From: Promethearchaeum sp.
GTDB lineage: Archaea > Asgardarchaeota > Lokiarchaeia > Sigyniarchaeales > Promethearchaeaceae
Reading direction: 5' to 3'
DNA length: 41,732 bases
Assembly: GCA_030613185.1 (NCBI GenBank)
Contig: JAUWMK010000001.1
Coordinates: forward strand, 1 to 41,732
Under the pieces are notes generated by a model. The model saw only the letters and a list, made by a program, of their open reading frames with translations, searched no databases and was not told the origin of the DNA. Made by a program: the position numbers and the translations under genes. How positions within the stretch are numbered: position 1 is the stretch's first letter; the number at the start of each line of letters is the position of its first letter. Shown piece by piece: positions 16,909 through 26,732 of the stretch.

Positions 16909-17865
16909 ATGAAAATCAAAATTCTCGGTGCAGAATCGCTTGGTGTTAGGAGTTTATGCGTTCTTGTTACTACAGATGATAAAAAAATCCTTATAGATCC
17001 CGGAATTGCTTTGGGATACAAAAGATATGGATTATTACCTCATCCATTCCAAGTTGCAATAGGTTATAATATTAGGAAAAAAATCATTTCTGTTTTAAAA
17101 TCTGGCGTTACAGATATTGTTTTTAGTCATTATCACGGTGATCATGTCCCTCTTCCCGATGCTAATCCATTCCAGTTGGATGCCTATCAAGTTTCACCAT
17201 ATTTCAAAAAACCTAAGCTTTGGTGCAAAAGTGCTGAAAATATATCACATAATATGTTAATTCGCAGAAATGAATTAATGAGAATTTTACAAAGGGATTT
17301 TCCGAATTCTAAGGGAAAGATTGATGGAAATTTAAGGTTTTCTTCACCTGTATTTCATGGGATGGTGAAAAAAAATCATGTGATGATGACAAGGATTGAG
17401 GAGGGAGATACAACTTTTGTTCATGCTTCAGATATTCAACTTCTTGATAATAACGCGATTTTTTTGATTTCAGAATGGAATCCAACAATTGTTCTAGCTT
17501 CTGGTCCACCATTTTACTTAAAACAATATCAAACGAAAGAAATTTATGATAAAGCTTGGAAAAATGCAGTAAAATTAGCGATGGCAAAAAATTTATCAAC
17601 TCTTATCCTTGATCACCATTTATGCAGAGATAAAATAGGTTTAGATTTTATTTCCGATTTATCAAAAAAAACTGGAAAAAAAATTATTTGTGCCGCTCAA
17701 TTTATGAAAAAACAGCCTATGTTATTAGAAGCATACAGGCGCGAATTATATGATGAATTACCCGTTGATCCTAAATGGCATGACAATTATGCTAAAGGTA
17801 AAAACACGATTATGAAATTTCAAAATTGGAGAAATTTCAATGTAGAAAATAATGTTTCAAAATGA
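16909..17865 (+). CDS. UPF0282-type metallo-beta-lactamase-fold protein
   Basis: 318 residues. The start MKIKILGAESLGVRSLCVLV and the following IDPGIALGYKRYGLLPHP match the archaeal UPF0282 family. The metal motif is HYHGDH (near residue 76), with further ligands in the HASDIQ stretch and near LDHHLCRD. UPF0282 proteins are predicted metal hydrolases with no settled substrate. Relatives in the fold include RNases and phosphodiesterases. It is the third gene of the kinase/phosphatase operon, with a 20-bp gap. It converges with the 1040-residue repeat gene, 13 bp away. Confidence 0.85.
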   Translation: MKIKILGAESLGVRSLCVLVTTDDKKILIDPGIALGYKRYGLLPHPFQVAIGYNIRKKIISVLKSGVTDIVFSHYHGDHVPLPDANPFQLDAYQVSPYFKKPKLWCKSAENISHNMLIRRNELMRILQRDFPNSKGKIDGNLRFSSPVFHGMVKKNHVMMTRIEEGDTTFVHASDIQLLDNNAIFLISEWNPTIVLASGPPFYLKQYQTKEIYDKAWKNAVKLAMAKNLSTLILDHHLCRDKIGLDFISDLSKKTGKKIICAAQFMKKQPMLLEAYRRELYDELPVDPKWHDNYAKGKNTIMKFQNWRNFNVENNVSK

Positions 17866-17878
17866 TAAGAAAAAAAAA

Positions 17879-20800
17879 TTATTTAAGTTGTTTTCCACAG
17901 AAAAAGCAATAACGCTCACTTGCGGATGGTTGAGTAGCTTTGCAATAAGGACAAACTTGAACTGCTTTTTTAGGTGATCTCCTCATATTTGACCGAGGTC
18001 TGACTCTTGTAGGCGCTCTTGGGGACTCCAATTTCATAGGTTCTGGTTTGGTACGTTTTACTATCATTGTTCCTTCGATATTTTCAGGTTTCTCTATTTT
18101 AGGAGTAACTTTCTTAATTTGTGGTTCAGTTTTTCTAACTCTTTTCTTCTTCTGACTTACTGTGGAAGCAGGAGTTGTTTGAAAATCACATATTTTAAGT
18201 AAATCATTAATTTCAGCAACAACCATCCCTACCCCTAAATATTCAGCACGGTTTCGTGCATTCACTAAGGATGATTTTGCTTCATTGGTTTTCTTATTTT
18301 CAACTAAAGTCACTAAACGAGGCATATTTCCTTTGAGTTTTTCAATTTGTGATTCTATTTCATTTTCAATGGATTTATGTAATTTTTCCCAGCGTGAAGT
18401 AATATTATTTGCAACTTCTTCGAATTTTTCCTTTCCCAAAGGTAAATTTGGTTTAATCGAAGAAATATTCTTACGTGCTTCAATTATTTTTTCTGAATTA
18501 AGATCAGCTTCTATACTATCCAGATTTTCAAGGATTGGTAAGCTTCTTGAACAGAAGTTTATATATTGTTTAATTTCCGGTATTATGGATGGTACATTAA
18601 GATTTTCAGCAGTTGTTAAGTTTTGGGTTAGAGATTCAATAGCTTTTATGAATTTTAAAGTCATTACTTCGGTTTTTATTATCTTACTAAAAGCATTTTC
18701 CACTTTTGATTCTCTTTTTTCACTCTCAGATTTAACTCTTTCATTTAATTTTACAATTTTAACTTTGACATGATCAAATGTTTTCTCTTCTTTTTCAATT
18801 GTATCAAATAACTTATAGATTGCATCAACTGTGGTGACAAAATCGACTAAATTTTCATAATTTGCATGAAGTTTATTGTATTCCAATACAAATTCTGTGT
18901 TCTTTGAACATTTCTGGTCTAAATTATCAATGTCATTTAATAAATCATTAAGTCCTAACTTATTTGCTCGATCTTTATAATTTTTAAGTTGAGATTGCAT
19001 TTCTGAGAAATCTAAAGTTTTTTTAGTTGATTCATCAAGTTTATTATATTCTTCATTTAATTTTGAAGTCAAATCACCAATTTTAGATTTTAATTCACCC
19101 AATTCATTTTCAAGGTTTAATTTTAAAGCAGAACTATAAATTTTTGGGGTTTTCTCTAAAGCAGTATTGATCTTTTCCAATAACTTAATATATTCATTTT
19201 CACCAATTTTTAATTGATCTTCTGCGATTTTTTTTATGATCTCCTGTTGAATGTTAACAGCTTCCATATTAAGTTCAATTTTCTGAACGATAGGATCTAA
19301 TAAACTACTGAATTCACTAAGACCTGTCTGATTAATTCGATTTTTAATTTCACCAACAGTATTTTGAGCTGTAATGACATCATTTTTATCATCCATAATC
19401 GCTTCAATACTATCTATCTTTTGGATTATCTTAGTTTTTTCATTAGATATTTGATTATCCATTTCCTTTTCTAATTCTGAATATTTTTCTTTAATTTTTG
19501 AAAAATAAGCATCGGATTTTTGAGAAATATTTGAGTTTATTTTCCCCATTTCAACTTTTACATTGTTAATTTTCTCTTCTTTCAACGATTGAGTTAATCC
19601 ATTGTAAAGATTGAAGATTTGAAGATTTAAATCAAACTCTGTTGAATAATTGTCGATTATCGAAATAAGTGATGGATACCCATTTTGATTAGCAAAAACG
19701 CGTTTAGCATCCAAATCTTTTTTATTTGCATCAAAATCTAGAGATTCTTTCAAAGAGTTCCATATTTTTTCAATTTCTTCCTTAAGTTCGGCTTCTTCCT
19801 TTTTTCTAGCATCAGTAATTTTATTATTTAATATGGTTAATTGCTCTTTATTGCTTTTTACCATTTCAACTGAAGAAAATTTAGTTGATATAAGTTGATT
19901 TAGACTTTCTAACTTATTATAAGCATTGAAATATGATTTCGATCCATAAATCTCATTTATTGCTTGATAATCATTATATATTTGCTCATTTACCTTACAA
20001 ATATTGATTTCTAAATTTACAGAATTAACAAGATTTTGTAGACCATTTTTCGTCAAATCCTCATTTAATTTTAGTAATGTCTTTCTGGCGTCACCATATT
20101 GGTATTTTTCCATCAAATCTTTTGAGTTTTTAATGATTGATTCAGTATCATTTGTCCATTTTTTAATCGATGAATCAACTTTTTTTAGAAATATGTAATA
20201 TTCTTCTTGTTTGTCCTGATATATAATTTTTAAATTATTTTCTTTTAGAATTTTATCTGCTAATCCTAGAAATTCTTTAGCTTTGAGAAGATCGGGTGTG
20301 TTTTTTGCAGACGATAAATTATCATCAAATTTCTTATTAATTTTACTTATATTGCGCGATTCACTCAAAACTTTTGCTTTTAATTTCAAATTTTTAGCTA
20401 TTGATTTTTTTGTATCTTCCAAACCGTGCTCTTTCATTGAATTTTGGTAGATATTATGAATTTCTTCTATCTTTGTAATAATTTCAGGATGAACTGCTTT
20501 TGCTTTTTGTATATCATTTAATAGATTATTTATTGAGAAAAATTTAAGCTCAAGTTTGTCAAGCTCAATATCTGAAGGAACAGGGATCTCATATTGTTCT
20601 AAATTTCGCTGGGCTTGGATGGATTTTTCAGTTTTTTTTTTAAGGAATTTTATATTGTTTAATAATTCAGTGAGCCCACTTTCCTGAATTCTAGATTTAA
20701 CACTTTCCAATTTAGCAGGTAAATTGATGAAATTTCTTGAATTAAAAGAATCTTCAACTTTTCCAATTTCCCCTAAGAAATCATCTGTTGTTTTCTTTAT

Positions 20801-21001
20801 TAATTTTTCATGTGCATTAATTAAGACTTTAACTTGAGAATTTAGATCGGGGTTGAAGTTTGGAGGTTGTTTGTTAAGAGTACCCATACAAGAACTAAGG
20901 ATATCTTTTGTTTTTTGAAGATTTTTAGAATTTTTAGCATTTAATAATTTTTTATTAAATTTTTCAAGATTGAAGTCACTTTTTGTATCTTGATCTCCCA
21001 T
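17879..21001 (-). CDS. Large helical protein with tandem ~121-residue repeats and C-terminal zinc ribbon
   Basis: 1040 residues, strongly helical and charged, with no signal peptide. A helix-turn-helix motif of the type (A/N)-x-x-(R/N)-A-x-x-x-G-(L/V)-x-x-(L/I)-x-x-x-I recurs with its Gly/Asn at about residues 320, 441, 560, 683, 802 and 923, an interval of 119-123. A possible earlier copy has Gly at 109. Examples are INQTGLSEFSSLLDPI, ANKLGLNDLLNDID and AEYLGVGMVVAEINDLL. Residues 940-1015 are a basic, Pro/Arg-rich disordered linker. A zinc ribbon, CPYCKATQ...CFFCGKQLK (C1017/C1020 and C1032/C1035), ends the protein. I know no named family. The regular long repeats suggest a rod of helical bundles, spectrin-like in principle, acting as a scaffold. 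It converges with the kinase/phosphatase operon. Confidence 0.8.
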   Translation of the reverse strand: MGDQDTKSDFNLEKFNKKLLNAKNSKNLQKTKDILSSCMGTLNKQPPNFNPDLNSQVKVLINAHEKLIKKTTDDFLGEIGKVEDSFNSRNFINLPAKLESVKSRIQESGLTELLNNIKFLKKKTEKSIQAQRNLEQYEIPVPSDIELDKLELKFFSINNLLNDIQKAKAVHPEIITKIEEIHNIYQNSMKEHGLEDTKKSIAKNLKLKAKVLSESRNISKINKKFDDNLSSAKNTPDLLKAKEFLGLADKILKENNLKIIYQDKQEEYYIFLKKVDSSIKKWTNDTESIIKNSKDLMEKYQYGDARKTLLKLNEDLTKNGLQNLVNSVNLEINICKVNEQIYNDYQAINEIYGSKSYFNAYNKLESLNQLISTKFSSVEMVKSNKEQLTILNNKITDARKKEEAELKEEIEKIWNSLKESLDFDANKKDLDAKRVFANQNGYPSLISIIDNYSTEFDLNLQIFNLYNGLTQSLKEEKINNVKVEMGKINSNISQKSDAYFSKIKEKYSELEKEMDNQISNEKTKIIQKIDSIEAIMDDKNDVITAQNTVGEIKNRINQTGLSEFSSLLDPIVQKIELNMEAVNIQQEIIKKIAEDQLKIGENEYIKLLEKINTALEKTPKIYSSALKLNLENELGELKSKIGDLTSKLNEEYNKLDESTKKTLDFSEMQSQLKNYKDRANKLGLNDLLNDIDNLDQKCSKNTEFVLEYNKLHANYENLVDFVTTVDAIYKLFDTIEKEEKTFDHVKVKIVKLNERVKSESEKRESKVENAFSKIIKTEVMTLKFIKAIESLTQNLTTAENLNVPSIIPEIKQYINFCSRSLPILENLDSIEADLNSEKIIEARKNISSIKPNLPLGKEKFEEVANNITSRWEKLHKSIENEIESQIEKLKGNMPRLVTLVENKKTNEAKSSLVNARNRAEYLGVGMVVAEINDLLKICDFQTTPASTVSQKKKRVRKTEPQIKKVTPKIEKPENIEGTMIVKRTKPEPMKLESPRAPTRVRPRSNMRRSPKKAVQVCPYCKATQPSASERYCFFCGKQLK

Positions 21002-21057
21002 AAATTGAAATATTAACTAATCAGTATTAAGGATTTTGAAAAAAAAAAAATGAAAAC

Positions 21058-21867
21058 TCAGAAAAATAATAAGCTTATTGCCATAATAAGCATTCCTAAA
21101 ACGATTCCAATAATAACAATATGACCTTGACCATAATGATGTGCTGTAGGGAGAATTTCATCTAAACTTATATAAATCATTACTCCTGAAATGAACACCA
21201 GCAAACCCCCAATTACTTGTTCGGTTATAAATGGTCTCAAAATTAAATATCCAATAACTGCACCAACAGGTTCTGCCAAACCAGATAGGAAGGAGTATAA
21301 AAATGCCTTTTTTTTGTTATTTGTAGCATAAAAAATAGGAATTGATACAGAAATACCTTCGGGAATATTATGTAGAGCAATTGCAAAGGCAGTTAAAATC
21401 CCCAGATTAATATCACTTAGTGCAGTTCCAAAAGTGGCCATTCCTTCCGGAAAATTATGAAAACCAATTGCTAAAGCCATTACAATTCCCATTTTCATCA
21501 ATTTTGATTTCTGCTCAGGAGTTTCATCATCATCGCATTTCTTAAATTCTTCTTCTAAACATTCAGAATCAACAATATGATGTGGATTCTCGACTTCTGG
21601 TAAAAGAAAATCCATAATCCCGATAAAAAGCATTCCAGAAAACAGTATAATGATACCCCATAGTTCTCCGATAGCTTCGATTCCTTGTGGTAAGAGCTCC
21701 ATAAAAGAAATATATAACATAACCCCTCCAGATAAGCCTAAAGCGAAAGATAAATAGGACATTTTTGGTTTTTTGATGAAAAAAGCAATAAGACTACCAA
21801 TTCCTGTAGAAAGTCCAGCAAGAATTGTTAAAATAAACGCATAACCAACATCGGTGATTAATAACAT
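21058..21867 (-). CDS. zupT: ZIP-family metal transporter (ZupT-like)
   Basis: 269 residues with about eight membrane helices. The two metal-site helices carry HNFPEGMATFGTAL and HNIPEGISVSIPIF, the hallmark of ZupT-type ZIP importers of Zn, Fe or Mn. A hydrophilic, acidic cytoplasmic loop (about 92-125, with EEEFKKCDDDETPEQ and a His) lies between helices 3 and 4, as usual for ZIPs. The upstream region has an AT-rich TATA-like stretch and then a perfect 14-bp palindrome (21910-21923) ending 42 bp from the ATG. This suggests control by a metal-sensing repressor. Metal specificity cannot be read from sequence. Confidence 0.9.
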   Translation of the reverse strand: MLLITDVGYAFILTILAGLSTGIGSLIAFFIKKPKMSYLSFALGLSGGVMLYISFMELLPQGIEAIGELWGIIILFSGMLFIGIMDFLLPEVENPHHIVDSECLEEEFKKCDDDETPEQKSKLMKMGIVMALAIGFHNFPEGMATFGTALSDINLGILTAFAIALHNIPEGISVSIPIFYATNNKKKAFLYSFLSGLAEPVGAVIGYLILRPFITEQVIGGLLVFISGVMIYISLDEILPTAHHYGQGHIVIIGIVLGMLIMAISLLFF

Positions 21868-21909
21868 GTTTGAATTTACCTATGATTTTCTAAATTATAA
21901 ATTTTTAAT

Positions 21910-21923
21910 TTAGACATGTCTAA
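21910..21923. promoter_or_regulatory. Perfect palindromic operator upstream of the ZIP transporter
   Basis: TTAGACATGTCTAA is a perfect 14-bp inverted repeat, extended by A/T pairs on both sides. Read on the minus strand it lies between a TATA-like AT-rich stretch (about 21926-21950) and the ZIP start codon at 21867, that is, over or just past the likely transcription start. This is where a repressor dimer would block RNA polymerase. Its TTAG...CTAA ends resemble DtxR/MntR-family boxes. The palindrome is seen directly; the regulator is inference. Confidence 0.6.
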
Positions 21924-22068
21924 TTATTATAATATTATATTTAAAATTATTGGTAAAAAAATATAGGTATATCGAAAATAATGGAAAAAAAGTAATTCAG
22001 AATGAAATCAAAATTATAATGGATCTATCTTCTACTATTTTTTAACTCTACTAATTATCTAAGTTTTA

Positions 22069-24939
22069 CTATGATATATTCTTTAAAATAAATTCGAAAG
22101 TTTTTATCTCAAACTTATGGATTTCAAATTTCAATTCATTATCAGAAGGATTCCAAATGAAATCTTGTTTATTTAGATCCCTTTCTAGTAAATCAACTTG
22201 ATTTATCTTTGAAATCTTTTCAACAAGCCTATTTGAAAGGAAAACATTTGCTTGAGTATCTTTTCCACACAGCTCATTGAACCTAATTATAATGCTGTTT
22301 GATTTTTTCCATTCATTACGCTTAAGTGCGGTAATTTCTACATTATCTTGAACCAAAATATCTAATTCGTCATAAATTAGAGATCCATCTTGATTACTTG
22401 AAATTTTTTTTGCAATTATTGGGTTGTTAAATTCTTCTGCTGCCTTTTTTACTATTGCGAAAGGTTTTCCGAAATGATCTTTTAATGCACCACCTCTATG
22501 CGGAAAATATGCAAATTGACAACTAATTGGCCCTAATCCAGTATATTTTGGAACTTTATCACCACACTTTTTTTTCCTCGCTAGTCTCTCCATTTTTGCC
22601 CAGGATTCTGCAGAGGGTCTGGGATATTTTGGACTTCGATGTAAAGTTAATCGAATTCTATCTCCACTGCAATCAAATGCGTATTTACCTTCATTTAACA
22701 ATGCAATGCCCCAACTATTATCTGTGGTGCTTAGATCAGCGTATTGATGCATAATCTTCTCAAATCTCGCTTTATCACTAGGTGTTTTTGGTAATGTACT
22801 TTGATTTAATGCACAAAACATTTCATCTACAACAACGGTTTTAGATGCGGTGTTTGTGTCTAATGCAATTTTGAGTAAAATATTTTCATTTCGCCAATCA
22901 GAACTCCAAGAGCAATATATAATTGGATCGTCCTTAAAAAGCCTAATAATTTGTGTTATTTCAGAGTCACCAAGAGTTCTCACAATTTTTAATGAACTAA
23001 ATACAGAACCTTCATCTAAAATTGTGATATTAGCATTATCTTCATTGTAATTTTTTGGAAATTTCCAATATTCTCGTGTAAGATTCCATGCAGGATATTC
23101 GATGCCACCTTTATCTTCGTATCCTTTAACAACGAAATTTGCTTCTCCATGGATTAAATTCTTACCGTAATTCAAATATACTGCTTTTAACTCTCTAAGT
23201 GCGCCAGACTTGCTATTTAATTCTAATTGGACTAAACTGTTTGCCAACCTTGGATTTTTTTCTAAAGATACGAATATATTGGAAGTTTTATTTTCAGTCA
23301 AACTAAATTTCCCTGAAAGAACGCCATAAGGAAGAATAGAGATATTTGCCCACCAACCTGCAGATCGATTATTTAAATCATCATCGAATTCGGATTGTAC
23401 AGGTTGACAAATTGTGAACTCACCATTACTTAAATCTAGGCGACCATAAGGAGGTTTACCCTCTTCATCCAGCTCAATTTTTAAATCAATTTCATTTAAA
23501 GGTATAAAAACCCTTCCAGAACGTTCCCAGGGTAATAGATTATAGAATATTATATTATTTTTACCGTTAGTTTTAATCCTTTCTAAACAACTTCCAATTA
23601 ATTTGTTCAAATCTTGATAACACTCTTGCCATAACTTATATACATCATCGTAGACTTCAATTATTGAACTACCCGGCAAAATATCATGAAATTGATTTAG
23701 CAATATTTTCTTCCATGTTTTTTCAATAATACTAAAAGGATACTTAAAACCATCATCGAATAGAGAGATTATGGAACATAATGTTTCAGCTGCTTTAATT
23801 AATGTTTCCAATTTCCTATTATGCCTTTTTACTGCTCCGTGTGTAGTGAAAGTTCCTCGATGAGTCTCAAGATATAATTCATCAGACCATACAGGTAATT
23901 GATTCTTATATTTTTCAACTTCAGTGAAAAATTTGTTAACTGTAGACCATTTAATGTTTAAATTCAAATCTTCTCCAATTTTAACGTAATTAATCATTTC
24001 TGCAACTTCTTTATGAGTGGGACCATGTCCACCATCACCTGCACCATTAAAGAATCCAACAGCAGTACAATATTTCTCAGGATTAATTGCATCATTAAAA
24101 TTAGAATAGCCATCTTCATAATTCCAGATTTTTTTCGCACCTTTTTTTAAAAGATGCCGACCGAATTTAAAAGAACTCCATTTATCAAAAGCTTCTTTAT
24201 TTTGTCCAAAATTGCATGTTAAAATCTGAGATCCATCAGGACTTTCCCATAAAAAATTTACAAATGGAAAATCGGTAATACGATTCCATGTTAATTTTGA
24301 AGTCCAGAAGAATTTCGCACCGCTTTTTGTTAATATTTGGGGTAAACCAACATTATAACCAAAAGAATCCAAGAACCATTCCGTATTTGGAAGTTTCTTG
24401 AATTCATCTCTATAAAATCTCATCCCGTATAATCTTTGACGGATAAATGATTCACCATCAGGCATCATACAATCCGATTCTAAAAATGAGCCCCCTACTA
24501 GTTCAATATTACCTTTTTTAACAGCTTCTTTTAATTTTTTAAATAGGGATGGATTATCCTCTTTAATCCAAGCAAGTAATTGGGGAGAAGAAACTGCAAA
24601 ATGAAAATCAGGAATTTGCTCAATATGAAGAAGAACTTTTTCAAGAGTTACTATCCCTTTTTTACGAGTTTGAGCAAAAGTCCAAAGCCAAGCTAAATCT
24701 ATATGTGATTGGCCAACCATGTGAATGTTTATTTTAGAGGGATCCATAGTTTTCGAGATTTTTTCAATTAAATCTTTCAAAAAAATCCGAATTTCATCAA
24801 TATTTTCTGGATCATCTATTGATTCTTCTAACCATAATTTTCGAGTTCTCTCATCATCAATTGGAGTTTCCTCAATAGAATTAGTGTCAAGTTTTTTAGA
24901 ACCACTATAATGCCCTATAGTTTCCACATTTTTGACCAT
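22069..24939 (-). CDS. Glycoside hydrolase family 38 alpha-mannosidase
   Basis: 956 residues, a normal GH38 length. The zinc-site motif GQSHIDLAWLW gives His79 and Asp81; the nucleophile is Asp191 in WFLDSFGYN. A third metal ligand is likely the His in NQFHDILPGS, and the middle domain and the C-terminal beta-sandwich follow. No signal peptide is present (it begins MVKNVETIGHYSGSKKLDTN), so it probably works inside the cell on imported or recycled mannosides, or on the organism's own glycans. It stands alone between the ZIP gene and a small zinc-ribbon gene on the same strand. Other GH38-like specificities (such as mannosylglycerate hydrolase) are possible. Confidence 0.9.
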   Translation of the reverse strand: MVKNVETIGHYSGSKKLDTNSIEETPIDDERTRKLWLEESIDDPENIDEIRIFLKDLIEKISKTMDPSKINIHMVGQSHIDLAWLWTFAQTRKKGIVTLEKVLLHIEQIPDFHFAVSSPQLLAWIKEDNPSLFKKLKEAVKKGNIELVGGSFLESDCMMPDGESFIRQRLYGMRFYRDEFKKLPNTEWFLDSFGYNVGLPQILTKSGAKFFWTSKLTWNRITDFPFVNFLWESPDGSQILTCNFGQNKEAFDKWSSFKFGRHLLKKGAKKIWNYEDGYSNFNDAINPEKYCTAVGFFNGAGDGGHGPTHKEVAEMINYVKIGEDLNLNIKWSTVNKFFTEVEKYKNQLPVWSDELYLETHRGTFTTHGAVKRHNRKLETLIKAAETLCSIISLFDDGFKYPFSIIEKTWKKILLNQFHDILPGSSIIEVYDDVYKLWQECYQDLNKLIGSCLERIKTNGKNNIIFYNLLPWERSGRVFIPLNEIDLKIELDEEGKPPYGRLDLSNGEFTICQPVQSEFDDDLNNRSAGWWANISILPYGVLSGKFSLTENKTSNIFVSLEKNPRLANSLVQLELNSKSGALRELKAVYLNYGKNLIHGEANFVVKGYEDKGGIEYPAWNLTREYWKFPKNYNEDNANITILDEGSVFSSLKIVRTLGDSEITQIIRLFKDDPIIYCSWSSDWRNENILLKIALDTNTASKTVVVDEMFCALNQSTLPKTPSDKARFEKIMHQYADLSTTDNSWGIALLNEGKYAFDCSGDRIRLTLHRSPKYPRPSAESWAKMERLARKKKCGDKVPKYTGLGPISCQFAYFPHRGGALKDHFGKPFAIVKKAAEEFNNPIIAKKISSNQDGSLIYDELDILVQDNVEITALKRNEWKKSNSIIIRFNELCGKDTQANVFLSNRLVEKISKINQVDLLERDLNKQDFIWNPSDNELKFEIHKFEIKTFEFILKNIS

Positions 24940-24979
24940 TAAAGCACTAAAAATCGCAAGGAAAAAAAACTTTCATTTT

Positions 24980-25177
24980 TTAAATATTAGGATTTTTTAA
25001 AAATAAGTCCGCGCGAAAAGGAGCCCCAAATTCTTTTCTTACTTCTTTTGGAGTATATTCACCCTCTTTTCCAATGTCTTCAATTTGCACTCCGCCACAC
25101 CTGGGACAAAAGCCAGGATTTGAAGAATAATCCAATAATATCGTTCCACAGCGTACGCACAAAAAATGAGTTTCCAT
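24980..25177 (-). CDS. Small zinc-ribbon protein
   Basis: 65 residues with one zinc ribbon, CVRCG (7-10) and CPRCGG (24-27), followed by a charged helical tail ending in FRADLFLKNPNI. There is no membrane segment. It lies 64 bp downstream of the second phosphatase gene and 40 bp upstream of the mannosidase, all on the minus strand, so it may be co-transcribed with them. Single-ribbon proteins of this type are abundant in archaea and usually of unknown function. Confidence 0.7.
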   Translation of the reverse strand: METHFLCVRCGTILLDYSSNPGFCPRCGGVQIEDIGKEGEYTPKEVRKEFGAPFRADLFLKNPNI

Positions 25178-25241
25178 GATTATGTCGTCGATTATGTATT
25201 AGGAACTCAAACCTTTAAATATTCCCTCCAAATATTAAGAT

Positions 25242-26543
25242 TTACAATTCCTTTTGAATTGTTAAATATTTCCAATTTTTATCCCATGGTTTTGAAAAAT
25301 CCAATTCCAAAATTTTTGCTTCAAGTCTTCTAAATACATACTTAGAACTGGAGAATACACTAAAAAGCCGGTTATTAAAGAAATTTTTAAAGCCCTCCAA
25401 AAATACTTCATGACCCCGGATTAATCTATCAGCTTTATTCTGCTTCATCCATTCATCAAATACTTCTTTGCCAAAATTAAATCCAATTCCTCTTTTACTT
25501 GGAAGAAAGAACATTCCAGGTGGTAAATCATCCGCAGGATCGTTCCACAAAATTTGTTGAGATAAATCACCCATTTCATCAATATTAGAATAGGAGGAAT
25601 CGAGAAGATCTAAACCTTCAACAATATTGGGAATTTTGGGCATTTCAGTAAACTTATTATCATAAATTGGAATTCCACCATGAAGTGAAACAATTACTCG
25701 AGGTTCCACCATAGTTTCTGATTGATAATGTACTGCGTGAACAAGAGGTAATTTCATGAAAAAATATTCGAAGTCATTAAACAAATATAAATTAGGAAGA
25801 TATTTATTGATTGAATGCCAGAAGCCATAACGCATATTGATCGTCACTTCTTCGTGGTTCCCGCGTAAAATTCTGACATACTTTGGATATTTCATGGCAA
25901 ATGTTAGTATGTATAGCAAATTATGGATGTCCATCTTATTTCTATCAACATAATCTCCCAGGAAAATTATTTTAATTTCTTCATTATTTAACTCTGTTTT
26001 TTCAATCTGTTTTACAAAATATCTGATGCATTTATCAGTGTCTTTGATTGAACCATGTGTGTCTCCAACATAATAGAGTTTTCCTGATTGCATTTTTTCA
26101 TTGAATGCATGATTTAGGTTTATCAGTTCTGGATTGAGAACATATTCACTAACTTCTCCAAGAAGCCCTAAAATTTTTTCCCTTACAGTATTTCCACCCA
26201 GAAATTTACGTGGATCTGTAATTTGTTTATTATTATAATAAAATTCCCAAAATTCATCAGCAAATGGGGTTTCAATTTTCTCCTCTGCTAAGAAAGAATC
26301 AATATCTGCAAATTTTATAGCAACAGACTGTGATGAAGTGATTTGTGGTTCCTTTGGTAAAATATCGGTTGTGGTAAATTGTTCTTTTGTTTTAATCTCT
26401 TCTCGTAGTAAATTAAGTTTTTTGATGAACGCAGCTTCACTTTTTTGCTCTTCTAGGTTAATATCTTCCATGATATCCATTAGGGCTTCTTCCATTGCTT
26501 TTTTTTCTTCTTCTTCTTTTTCTTTTTCATTCATGGTTGTCAT
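25242..26543 (-). CDS. Second PPP-family protein phosphatase with acidic helical N-terminus
   Basis: 433 residues. The first 50 are very charged (Glu/Lys-rich coiled coil), then a linker and an N-terminal helical domain to about 150, then the catalytic core: GDTHG (160-164), GDYVDRN (196-202), RGNHEE (227-232), SLHGGIP and IRGHEVF. It shares with the phosphatase at 15737-16888 the Asn ending of the second motif and the overall tail, so they are clearly sister genes. An ATG three codons in (26534) is an alternative start. Upstream, 190 bp of AT-rich sequence separates it from the divergent VIT-VWA gene. Confidence 0.87.
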   Translation of the reverse strand: MTTMNEKEKEEEEKKAMEEALMDIMEDINLEEQKSEAAFIKKLNLLREEIKTKEQFTTTDILPKEPQITSSQSVAIKFADIDSFLAEEKIETPFADEFWEFYYNNKQITDPRKFLGGNTVREKILGLLGEVSEYVLNPELINLNHAFNEKMQSGKLYYVGDTHGSIKDTDKCIRYFVKQIEKTELNNEEIKIIFLGDYVDRNKMDIHNLLYILTFAMKYPKYVRILRGNHEEVTINMRYGFWHSINKYLPNLYLFNDFEYFFMKLPLVHAVHYQSETMVEPRVIVSLHGGIPIYDNKFTEMPKIPNIVEGLDLLDSSYSNIDEMGDLSQQILWNDPADDLPPGMFFLPSKRGIGFNFGKEVFDEWMKQNKADRLIRGHEVFLEGFKNFFNNRLFSVFSSSKYVFRRLEAKILELDFSKPWDKNWKYLTIQKEL

Positions 26544-26732
26544 TATTCCAAAGCCCCATTATAAAACTCGGTGATTTATTAAATATTTCAATTTCTGTAT
26601 TGATAAAATTTTTGAAAATTGTAAAAAAAAAAAAAATTTACGTTTTTTTTTAAGTTTCTTCCTACATTTATGTAATCTGTTCGAAAAACTTAACTGAGAA
26701 TTTAAATATTCAACTTATGTCTATATTTTCAA

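Noticed and set aside
18285-18773. A 162-codon plus-strand frame antisense to the 1040-residue protein
   Set aside because: Its composition is the mirror of the helical repeat gene and it has no recognisable domain.
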